Assembly (NCBI GenBank): GCA_029168955.1
Contig: JAPDOI010000139.1
Span: 890,501 to 954,500, forward strand
From: Aplectana chamaeleonis
Taxonomy: Eukaryota; Nematoda; Chromadorea; Rhabditida; Cosmocercidae
Reading direction: 5' to 3'
Length of the DNA: 64,000 nt
Shown piece after piece: positions 29,391 through 40,200 of the stretch. Each line of letters starts with the position of its first letter. Position 1 is the first letter of the stretch. The position numbers and the translations under genes were made by a program. The notes beneath the pieces are model-generated. The model made no database searches, was not told the origin of the DNA, and saw only the letters and a list, made by a program, of their open reading frames with translations.

Positions 29391-30084
29391 GTCTTGGGCA
29401 GGTGAACCTCTGTCTGCTAATGGCATCTGCGAACGGGAAGACTGCAAGAACCAGCGAGTGTAGGAAGCTTCCCCGTAGAAGCTCACTCCTTACTTGTCAA
29501 GAGCAGTTTAGGATAAAATCCCCAGAAGCGGATTTTTGAAATTTTGTGTTAACAGACCTTTACTTAAATGGTGGTTTTTAAATGTGCCGCAAACTGCTTC
29601 AGGATAATTTTCCGTCAGTCATCAGATTAGGCGTAAGGCAGTGGCAAAAAGGCCGCAGAGTGCTTGCTCACCGCGTGCGCTGTCGATTGCCCGCGACCGA
29701 TTTAATGGCCTTCCGTGGGAGGGGTTACGGGACGTCGACTTGTGGTACCGGGGGAAGTGTGATGTCTCTATCTGAGTGGTCAAAATCGCCCAACCACTTT
29801 GTGAGTGTATAAGAACAGAGTAATGCATACTCAAAGGCAGCGCTCACGATCATCACTCTCGTCGAATTTCTTTAGTGAAATTATAGGCGAGTAGTAGGCT
29901 GCCAGTGTCGCAAGAGCGGCAAAAAGTGAGATAAGAACGGCAAAACAATGGCTGCAGACAAGCGCTCTGAAGTCACCGAAACGTCTCATGCCCCCCATTC
30001 CACTCCCTCGACTTGAGCAAATAAAAACTCGGGATTGTAGTAAGAGCAAATAATCAAATTAAAGAGATACTGATAAGAGAGTTT

Positions 30085-30345
30085 GAAGGTTCATTTATAG
30101 CAGGTCGCTTCGACTGGTCGCGGCTCTGCCAACAGTTACAAAACCCATTGCGCCAACATATCTTGCACTGACAATGAGTCGCGACGGAACGGGTTGGAAC
30201 AGTTTGCAGTTTCAGTCGCGATCGCCGAGCGACTGGGGTATTGCATAGCTGGTCGAAGCGACATACTTGATTTTGTTAGGTCGCTTCGATTAATCGCGTT
30301 GCTTCCATGATGGAAGCGACCCGTCTAGTCGAAGCGACTAGTCCG
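30085..30345. repeat. GGTCGCTTCGACT inverted repeats
   Basis: GGTCGCTTCGACTGGTCGC near 30104 and its complements near 30250 and 30330 form short inverted arms. Confidence 0.55.
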
Positions 30346-30365
30346 CAATCTTTCATCACAACCTT

Positions 30366-32159
30366 GCATACCGTATTTCCTCTAATAGAAGTACACCTCC
30401 ATTTGAAGTACACCTCTAATAGAAGTACACCTAAAGGGAAGGCTGAGTATTAGAAGTGCACCCTCTATTTGAAGTACACTCTTTTGGAAGTACACCTCTT
30501 TTTGGGATGGACCTCCTGTACTCGGGTAAGTGTTTGGCAATCCGAATGCGGCATTTGAGAGAGACCAGTTAACAGGAGATGTGTTTTAAATGTTGTGAGG
30601 TTCAGATGATCACAAAAAAAAACTATCGGTCACTTCTCTCTCGGTGAAAGATTGCTAGTACATATGGGACAACCTCCGATGAAACTTCAGCGAACTTAAA
30701 ATGACCTAGAAAAAACAGAGCTGAGACTTGATATTGATGTTATTAACGACGAATGCATGGAGTTGATTTAGGTAATTTGCAAGAATTTTGATTAGATTGG
30801 GTTTTAATCACTCAAAGTTGACGTGTTTTGCCCGAAGACGTTGACTCTAAGGGAGCATACACGCTCGCAAACGTTGTTGAGATAGCTACATTAGTGGGGT
30901 CGTACGGGCCCCAGAAGAGCCCTAACGGAATTGGAAGCCCCAAAAACGAGTTAAAATGACATTATTTGAGCCGTATTAAGTCACAAAATCATCCTTTCTC
31001 CGCCTATCGATACGGACTCCGCCCCTCAGTACAAATATTCAATGCTTGATTACGATGGCTTTGGCTCATTTTTTGCGCTTCTAACGTCGTAAGCATTCCA
31101 GAAAGGGCCGTACGAGTACTTTAGCATCGTTATCCCAACACATTTTTCGCTAGCTCCGCTATTTCAGACAATGCGGTACAACTCGCCCACTTCCGGGCCA
31201 ATATAGAACGAACCGATATATCTTCGTTTCAGTAGATTTTTTTTCGGTTTTCTCGTTAATTCTGAGCATTAGCAACTTCAGACCGATTCATGTCATAAAA
31301 TTGATATCATTTTTAGGCGTGTATGCTGCCTTTAACGGTCCTTGAAAAGCCAAGATTACCCAGCGTTGTGAAGATTGGATCATTCATGTAGAGGAATTGT
31401 TTCTAAAACAAGGAAATTAGGAACCATCAATGGCCGATTTTACATATTGTGGACTGTGGACGCAAAGAACTCACCTCTGGAAGAGCTGTTATAAAGTCGT
31501 TCAAGAACCGGGCTTTTTCAATCGCTCTGGACGTCTCGAAAGGCGATCAGTTAAAATGTTTTCAAGTCTAACAAGTCGATTCCGATTGGTCCCTCTCTTT
31601 ACCATAAAGGACGTCTCAACAAAATCGATACTAGACTTATAGAAGTTTTGGAAGAAATTGACTTGGAGAGCGTGTGAATAATGTTTTTGAAAATATGGTA
31701 TCAGTGATTGTGAAAGCCCCAATTCGACTGGGCCTAAGGCCGGGATCATACTTCCAGCGACGAGCGACGCGACGCAATGTTTATCATAAATATCGACCGA
31801 AAATCGATATGGCTGATATGCACTGTCGCTGGTCGCGGGAGGTATGATCGCGGCCTAAATGGCTATGTTTTCGGGGTTGCGGTCTGAAATTTCAATACAT
31901 AGAAATTCTCGGTTTATATACTGGAAATCTCTGCCAGAAATGCGAACAGCTCAGCATAATAAATTCAAAAAATTGCCCCGAATAATAGAAGTGCACCCTC
32001 TATTAGAAGTACACCTCTAATAGAAGTACATCCAAAAGAGAGGGCTAAGAATTAGAAGTACGGCCTCTATTTGAAGTATACCTCTGATAGAAGTACATAT
32101 AAAAAAGGGGCCTAAGTATTAGAAGTACATGTACTTCTAAAAGAGGAAATACGGTATGT
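30366..32159. mobile_element. TIR element with 'TCTAATAGAAGTACACC' subterminal repeats
   Basis: Ends ATACCGTATTTCCTCT and AGAGGAAATACGGTAT. Subterminal arrays of TCTAATAGAAGTACACC at both ends (30370-30510 and 31980-32140). An MITE is nested at 30848-31335. One isolated end lies at 37205-37276. Confidence 0.75.
30848..31335 (+). mobile_element. MITE, 'GCAGACGCGCTC' type, second copy
   Basis: Matches 1913-2405 in order, through CCAGAAGAGCCCT, TTTGAGCCGTA, CCGTACGAGTAC and TATATCTT. Right end GTGTATGCTGCCTTTAA. Confidence 0.75.
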
Positions 32160-32650
32160 GGCGCAAAATTGCAGACGTCACAGTTCACTCGCATAAAATA
32201 CGGTATGTGAAAGGGAAAAACGAGTATTTATCATATATTTACGATGAGAGAGATTAGAAAATGCAATAAGGCTACCGAAAATTACATTTCATGCCGGCTT
32301 CGAGCAACTAGTAACTTTAGCTTTAGTTTTATGTTGCTGTTCAAGCAAGTTCCACCCCAACCTCTCTTGGAACAATTTTCTGTTTGAAAACTGTGCAAAA
32401 CTCTTTTTTCTAGAAGGTAAGGGCAACAATGTCAAAAAATAGCTAGGGAAGCCGAGAAAAAAGTTTTTTTTATTCCCGTGGCTTGGTCCGCAATTGTCCG
32501 TCTTTCTCAAATTACGTCCGCCCGAGCGTTTTGAAATCGCTGGACGAAACGACGAAGATGCCGTCGCTGGATGAAACGACGAAGATGCCAGAATGATGCG
32601 CATTCAGGCATCATACGCTATGAGAGCCACTCACCATTCTTCGAGTTTGA

Positions 32651-33095
32651 TTAAAGGCAGTGTTCACGAAGACAACGTGAGCTTTGGGTCTCTATAGAAA
32701 GATTAAGAATGGAAGCGCGACGAAAAACGGCCGGTAAGTGGGTGAAAATCACGTGGGCCAGCCAGCCCATTGGGCCACTCCGCCCACGTCCTATAAGAGT
32801 TGCCCTGAATTTGTGGTTAGCTAAGCGATGTTTTCCGATAAAAAGCCCCGTTCTTCCCTTCATTTCAACTTCTCTCTCTACTGAGGTCAGCTCGCACACA
32901 TCGGCTGCAAAAACGGGAGTTACAAGCCTCGGACAACGTGTCTACAATGCTTCCTTTGCTGAATTTCGAGGGGCCATAACTCCGTTCCCAGGGGTCTTGT
33001 ACGATTTTAGGGACATCATTGAAATCAGCACAAAACTGTTTCCAAGATAGGTGGATAAACACAAAAACGACTTTTGTCGTGAACACTGCCTTCAA
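32651..33095. mobile_element. MITE, 'GGCAGTGTTCAC' type, second copy
   Basis: Ends TTAAAGGCAGTGTTCACGA and TCGTGAACACTGCCTTCAA. Body inverted relative to 1426-1916. Confidence 0.75.
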
Positions 33096-33099
33096 TTCG

Positions 33100-33420
33100 T
33101 TGGGTCCGCCAGAGAACGTAGGTAGACTTTGTTGGGTCTTTTTTGAATTTTTACGTAGGTATTCCGTCAAAAGTTCCAACAGCCATGTGGCATAAAAAGA
33201 GAACGGCAAGTAGCTTATCAACAAATTATATCGCGTAAATGAGTGGAAGTTGACGTGTTATTCCTATTAAGCTACTTTACTTTCTCTATTTATGCCACAT
33301 GGCTGTCGGAAGGCCGGCCTCTTTAGGTGGAATTCGAAGCATTCGATCTCCCATATCTTCACACTAATGCGTCGGTGACCCAACAAACTCTATCTACTTA
33401 CTCCGTCGGGCCCAATCAAC
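33100..33420. repeat. foldback (hairpin) about 320 bp
   Basis: GCCATGTGGCATAAA near 33182 pairs with TTTATGCCACATGGC near 33290. Outer segments GTAGGTAGACTTTGTTGGG and CCCAACAAACTCTATCTAC also pair. Confidence 0.7.
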
Positions 33421-34137
33421 AATTCAAACTCAAAAAAACGATTGGTGGTTTTCAGCGCGTACGATGCCTCTAAATCACTTGATTGCATTGATAGGTATCA
33501 TCCCTCATAGCGGTCAACTTCCTCTAGGCTCAAAAGTGATCGTCAGCAAGGGAGGGTCTATTTTAGTTCAAAAACGCCGCATTCGCCTCCTTTTTAGGCA
33601 TGCCTTGCTATATAGAGCACCAATCCTTCCGTAAATCGTGGAGATATTGGACGTGAAATCCGTCGTGAACAATTCCTTTAAGAATTCATCAGAAAATTTC
33701 TGAACATCGCCAGCTGTAAGCGGATGTGTTACATGTATTTCACTCTTGCAATAAAAGCCTTTTCTCATAAATATAACGGGGAATGTTTAGAGTAACGGAA
33801 GCTCCCTTTGATATGTGTGGCTTCTTGAAATCATACGGCCTACCGAATCTATCAGTGGCGAGAGAAATGATTTCTCATATTTCCCAACAAATCAGTGCAG
33901 GAATGCGATTAATCACTGTGTTCTCGAAAACTCGCAAACCTTCTACCTCTGACTTGTAGGTAAGCCTATTAGAACGCATGTTCTAAAACCATAGAGTTCC
34001 ACTTTCTCTCATATTCTACAGATCCTGAGGCATTAACCTGCGCAGTTCTCCGTTCTGCTACTATACAGGTATCAGACTCTTTGTTAGTATTTTTCGCTGC
34101 GATCGACAACCCGATCTTGTGAATGTGATTCTATGCA
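33421..34137. other. no gene; presumed gene B upstream region
   Basis: A TTAA-type end (GCGTACGATGCCTCTAA near 33460) is seen. The last few hundred bases are not repetitive and are the likely promoter/5' region of gene B. No motif can be named. Confidence 0.35.
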
Positions 34138-34144
34138 GTTTCAG
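34138..34144 (+). promoter_or_regulatory. possible trans-splice (spliced-leader) acceptor of gene B
   Basis: GTTTCAG ends 33 bases before the proposed ATG of gene B at 34178. TTTCAG close upstream of a start codon is the usual nematode spliced-leader acceptor. An ordinary 5' UTR intron acceptor would look the same. Confidence 0.4.
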
Positions 34145-34177
34145 TACACAACACGACGCCATTTGTGCCCTCGAAAA

Positions 34178-34208
34178 ATGGCAGTCTTTTTCCTGGTGTC
34201 TTTATGGG
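34178..34208 (+). CDS. gene B exon 1, start of signal peptide
   Basis: ATG then AVFFLVSLW plus one base, donor GTAATT. Joined to exon 2 it gives MAVFFLVSLWVLSGCA, a hydrophobic core with a small-residue cleavage site. ATG chosen because only this joining gives a classic signal peptide and fits the phase of exon 2. Confidence 0.68.
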
Positions 34209-37200
34209 GTAATTTTTTTTCAACTTCCAATATTCTATGTCAAGTCTGTATTCTAGAATTCACTGGCGAGCAGGAATCTCTCGCATTTCTCTTACGCATG
34301 CTTTCAAATCCTTCCAAATATGGTTTCCTCTCCCATTTCTCGTTTAGGACATGGGAAGGTTTCAGGTTCTATCACTTTTCGTGTACTCGGGATTACCGAG
34401 AGGCTTGTCTTTTTTTGGTATACATGAATATGTCCACATATGTATAGCTACATATATTAGTGCTACAAAACTTTTAAACCTATGAGAAGGTGGATGTATC
34501 CCCATTTCAGTTCTCTCTGGGTGTGCCACCCCGAACCTTGATGAGGTGGAAGTGGACGTTGCAAAATCCCCGTACTATAAAGTTAGTTTATTTTAAACTT
34601 GCACCTCATCTCCTGAAATGTCGCGAGTTGTTATCTTTAGTACATAGCTATGCTTATTTGTATGTACATACGTCACTCTTACAATCAAGCTAGTTGAACA
34701 CAAAGCTGATCAAAAAGTAGCGGCAGCATTGTTTGAGATTAGCTGTTTGACTGCCGTAAAAGGTATCCACTTCTAACTGTGTCCCAATTTTTTTATCAGT
34801 AAGAATGGATTTGAGAGGTCGTGGTATCATCATGATGTAGACGAATTGGTCGAAGGTAAAGCCTAGCTTGCTCAGATGAGTCAGGGCAGGGCAAGCAGTG
34901 GAGCGTTCGGTCATAGCAAAATACAACAATGGTAACGAGATTTTGACATGATATACACGATAAGCCCTACTTTGACCGACTAAAAATGAGGGAGATAGGC
35001 TCTACTCTCTCAAACACATCCACCTAGTGGATGTGTTTGAAATAGGATAGGGCACTAAATCTGAGTAAAGCTAATACTCAGCGGAGGATTTTCGATGAAT
35101 CCCCAGCCGTGGTTGTTGTTTTGTGAGACTGCTCAGAGATTGTACGCTGCGCCAGTCTCTTAGAAGGCGTCGTGTATTTAAGACACAATGTAAGGAGATA
35201 TCGTTTTTGTAAGAACAGCCAAGCCTGAACTTTTGAAGTTTTTGAACGAAACTAAACCTTTTTGCAATCTAATACTGCAGCCCAATCTAAGTTATCTTGT
35301 GAGTTTTTTTTCTGAAAACTGAGACACTTCCGTCGTTGAACTCGATATCTTCCAAATAAGACGAGTTATAATTTCAAGGTACAGAAATGAGAAGGGATCG
35401 CTTCATTAAAGGCACAGCACACCCTCAGATATGAATTTTGAGATTTTCATGTAATTGTGTAGAAGACCCCTCCTGTATAACATTTGCCAAATGCCAGATC
35501 TCATTTCTTCCAAATAAGCGAGATATGAGCGACCACCACAGGCCCGGCCCCCTTCCACATTTACGAACTCGATAGCGGCTCGATGGATGGATGAAGTCCA
35601 ACAAGTCGTCGTTCTTCAGTCCATTACCGAACTGTCTGCTTATCCTGGTTTTTTCCCACGCAAGGATTGCGAACGAAAAGAAATACCTGCCTGAGACAAC
35701 TCGTCCACCAATTTTTCACCCTCAAAATCTAGGCATCTTCGAAGAGCCAAAACTCTGTTCAAAGGGGGTTTTGGATGATTTCAGAGATAGCACTGTGATC
35801 AGTGTGTGACTCGCTCCAAGATAAGCATTAAATCTGAAAATTAATTTTTGGGTGTCCTGTGCCTTTAAGAACACGAGTTTCCAAATGATCTCTACATTCG
35901 GAAAGGAGTGATTAGTTAACAGTATAGATCCTTTCTCTAAAAAACATTGTTCTACCTTGTGCCATTCATAATTATCATTCTTTTTCCTGAATATATTTTT
36001 CACTAATATGTTTTATTCATATTACTGTCAGTCTATTTGAAGTGTAATTTGTGAGCATCGCGTAACTATTATTAGGATATCAACTGTTTCGGCTCTAACT
36101 TCAGACAATTCATATCTCTATGTACCCCGAACCTCTTGATAGGAACCTACATGTTTATTGTATTCCTCAGCGCTTCCCATATTTCTACATACATGTCTTC
36201 ATAACTTTCAGCCCTTTCCTGGAATTTTCATAGTGGAAATTTTATTAGCATGATTTTCGCCATCAACAACCATGAAAAGTCAGCTACTCAAGTCCGATTG
36301 AGTCATCGCATGCACATTCGCTAAAAGCACAGGGCACCCAGAAAGTTTTTTTAGTTATGATTTATCCTTTCCTTGGAAAGGGTCACACTCCGATAACAAT
36401 GGTATTTTTGAAATCGTCCAAGACCCCCCCACCACGAACGGAGATATGGCTCCTTGAAAATGCCTGTACTTTGAGGGCAAAAATTTCGTGGACGAGTTGT
36501 CTTGAGCCTGTATTTCTCCTGATTTGCAGTCGCGGCACGAGAGCAAAACAGGATCAAGAGAGAGAACGAAAAGGGAGTGAAGAACGATGACTCGGTTGAA
36601 AATCACCCATCCATCTAGCCGCTATTGAGATCGAAAGTCAGGAAGGGGGCCGGGCCTGTGGTGGTGGCTGGAGGGGGTCGGGCCCGTGGTGGTCGAATAT
36701 ATCTCGCTTATTCGGAGAAATTGAGATCTCGCATTTGGCAAGTGTTATACAGGAGGGGTCTTCTACACAATTACACGAAAATCTCAAAATTCATATCTGA
36801 GGGTGTACTGTGCCCTTAAAACTTCACAGACCGCGCATTCCACTGCTAGTCCCCGTGAAGACAGGCGCGCTCCACTGCCAATCAAGTCAGTATTTAAACT
36901 CAATTTTTGTTGTAAATAACAACTTCAAAAGGAGATATATGGCGCTCAATTTCTGCATGCCAGTTGTGCAAGTTGTTTTGAGCATGGATATTCCAGCAAT
37001 ACTTGGAAGGAATCCTTTTCTTTTGACGGAAAACGATGAAATCGCCTTCATGGTGGGGGGGCGCAATGTGAACACAAGGTCTCAGGAGCGAAAAGCCTTG
37101 AGGGCGCAGTGTGGGCACGCGGTCTCTCAAGTGTTGATACTATATATCGTCCTTTTCTAAGCCGTAACACTGTTCTAGTGCCTGAATTTTCATTTTTCAT

Positions 37201-40200
37201 CCTGTTTTTGAACGTACCTCTAATAGAGGTGCAATTCAAAAAGAGGGTGTACTTCTACTAGAGAAAATACGGTACGCTGTATTACAGAACGGGGTTTTCA
37301 ACGTACCAATGAGCGAGCAAAGCGGGAACGAGCTCTTGCAACACTGGGCTGATCAAGCCTTCAGCAGCCTAATGGCGTCTGTGGCAGCAGAAAGGTAGGA
37401 ATAAACATCATTTTTTGCTGCTTCTTTGATAAACATTAGATTAAGGCTGCCCAAAGTGTCCGAAAAAGTGCGCCAACGTCATTACAAATGCGCGAAAGAC
37501 GCCGAAAAAATACAGACACATGCAAAATGTGTTAGCACACTTCTGGAAGCCACGGCTGAGGAGGCTAAGCGTATTCGTTGGATGAAGCTGCTTGGAAAGC
37601 GTCGTTGGGAGACCCGAGGTTTGTTGCAAGTTGCATTGGAGTCACCAGATATCTTGATGTGAAACACGGGAAGTCGACACAGAAGTTCAAAGTTGCCATA
37701 AAGTCCTCGCTCCGGAAGTCACGAGCCCAGATCTGCTACCAATGCAGGCACACCGGAGTGGGAAGGCGAGCCCAAAATGGCCCTCTATAGAGCCCCAAGG
37801 TTGAGGGAAGTGGCCAAGGTATACGTGCCAAATCCACTCCCTCTGACAATTCTCGACCAAAGTGAATAGCTGAGAATTCATCTTATGGAATCATCCAATA
37901 CTCAAGTGACGTAAGATTTGATGAGCCAGGGGAAATAGAAAGGGTACTTTTCCTTTGAATATCGATTATTTTCTTCAGTCTAATTCACAGTTGTCTACTT
38001 TGATTTATGGCCCTTGTAGGGAGAGGGCGCGGCGTAGGTGCTACGTTCAGATTTTGGGGCTGATGTCGCTAAGTTGCAGAAAGCCGAAGTCTTTTTATCA
38101 CTGACACTGCCTTCAAGTCGCCAGTTACAGAAAGAGCAAGAGGCTCTATGCTGAACAGTTTCCTCTGATAGATAAATGCCTTTTTCAGTTCTCCGGCAAT
38201 ATAAAGTATCGGTTGGGAGCGGCTCTAGAAGCAGAAGGAAGCTCAGTTGGAAAAGTCTACCTGGAAGAAGGAAAGCTCCGTGGAGCTTCAATACGTTTAA
38301 ACGAATCAAGCGTGAAGTTGTTAACAAGAACAGCTACAATCTGATAGCAAAGCACAGGTAAGCACATACGTAATGTGTGTCCGAATAAGACTGGCCGACC
38401 ACGCGGCCGTCGTGCGTGGCAGGCGGCCGTCGCATGTGCCTCGGACGAGTGTTCAAACGGCTACCCATCGGCAACTGTTCGATTGCTTGCTCGTAGCCGC
38501 TGCCGGCCCAGCTCCTAGTGAATGGCTGAGGGAAGGCTTGCTGTCGCTTCGTATGCTCGTGCGAGAGCGGCGCATGCGACATTCGCGTGCCACGTACGAC
38601 GGCCGCATGGTCGGCCAGTCTCATTTGGACACACTTTATGAATTTTCGCAAGAATTTCGCATATCTCACATGCAGCAGTTTTCGTGGATGAGGAGCAGCT
38701 ATAATGCAGGGCGTCTTTGACGACAACTCGAAAATTGAGATGGGCGTTCATAAATACCAAACCGGTCTCAATTTTTTTCCTACAAACTCTAACAGTAACC
38801 CTGTACCACAAGTGAATCTCCACAGTCGGCAGAGCCATATCCGTTGGCGAGAGAATACAACTGTTCACGTGAGCCGGTTAACGTGAGTGGCTCAGGTTGC
38901 AGAACTCGGACTCTCTGGCGTGACCAAGTGGCGCCCCTGAACTCATTTCTCTGGAGATCATATGGCTTCCGTTTTTGATTTAATCTGACCCATGGACCAG
39001 GCGGATGGCCGTGCGGTGTTGGCGGCCTCACTGGAGAATAGACTTCGAGTCGCGCGGGGTGATCTACCGTAGCAGCCCCGTCCATTCATTAGACTAAAAT
39101 CATCACGCGAACTCTACGTGGAAAACACAGTGGCCGAGCTGAACGATAATGAGCTGCAGGTTCCTTAAATGTGCCCGAATTAGACTGGAGAGCCACGCGG
39201 CCGGCATGTGTGGCAGGCCGCCGTCGCGTGTGCCTCTCGGACGAGTGTTCAAACGTCCATCACCCCCCCCCCCCTCGGCTGCCGAGCTGATTGATCGAAG
39301 CAATTGATTTGGCACCAGCCGCTGCCGCTTCCGCTTGTAATCAATGGCTGCGGGGAAAGGCTCGCCGTCGTTTCGTATGCTCGTCCGGGACCGGCACACG
39401 CGACAGCCATCTGCCACGTATGCCGGCCGCATGGTTCGCCAGTCTCATCCGAACCAGGGGTGTGCGGAAATTTTTCGAAAACAAAAAAAATCTGTCAAAA
39501 ATTTGTAGAACGCTTCGCTACACTATGCTACGCTGTAGAAATAAACTTTTTTCCAATTTTACGTTTCTTCGAAAATCAATAAAGAAAAATTCGAAAACTT
39601 TCAAGAAAATGGTCGCACTCCAGATGGCCTAACTGCTCAAAAAATGAATTCGAAACGAGGATCTTTAGTTTTCGATTTCGAGTTTTTGAAAGTTTTTCGC
39701 AAATGCCTGATTCGAACAAACTTTACAACAGTGGTGCTGAAAACGGCAATCGAGAAAGGATGGTGTAACATCGGGCCATTAGCATTGGCCAACTTCATCA
39801 CGGATATGTTCCGGTTACAGTCAGAACTTGCTAGGTTTTGTGAAGAAGCAATACAGTTTAAAATAACAACAATGTCAGTAATCCGTAGAAGCGGCGATCT
39901 TTTTGAGTTTTTGAGAGAAGTACCTGGAATACTTGACACTAACTGCAAACGAAGCACAATGAGAAATTACTCCAAAACGTTATGCCGAACAGTTCGTTTG
40001 TATTGAGCAAATTCAAAAAACGGTGGATCAGACGATTCCGTCTCCTCCGATGTTAACAATAGCGTAATAGAAATACTCTGCCAACGCTTACCTAAGGCAT
40101 CTTTCATAGTCCGCACCGCAAGCGCGGTACACGCTCAACGCAGGCGCTGCGTTGAGGACTATGAAAGATGTCTAAACGCCTCCGTGGGCGCAGCCTGTTA

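Larger units (their letters stand above)
26985..29780. mobile_element. repeat X, copy 3, split by a hAT-like element
   Basis: Left part 26988-27283, right part 29391-29775. The break falls inside GTCTTGGGCAGGTGAACC, which is intact in copy 1 at about 17860. Confidence 0.78.
34582..37287. other. gene B intron 2, two inverted MITEs and a TIR end
   Basis: Holds two MITE copies in opposite orientation (35406-35868 and 36321-36819) and an isolated TIR end (37205-37276). ORFs at 36810-37160 mostly lie in the single-copy remainder and show no recognisable product. Confidence 0.6.

Noticed and set aside
34249..34369. Alternative exon of gene B (EFTGEQESLAFLLRMLSNPS)
   Set aside because: It could be spliced in by phase, but skipping it gives a textbook signal peptide joined to exon 2; retained only as an unlikely alternative.
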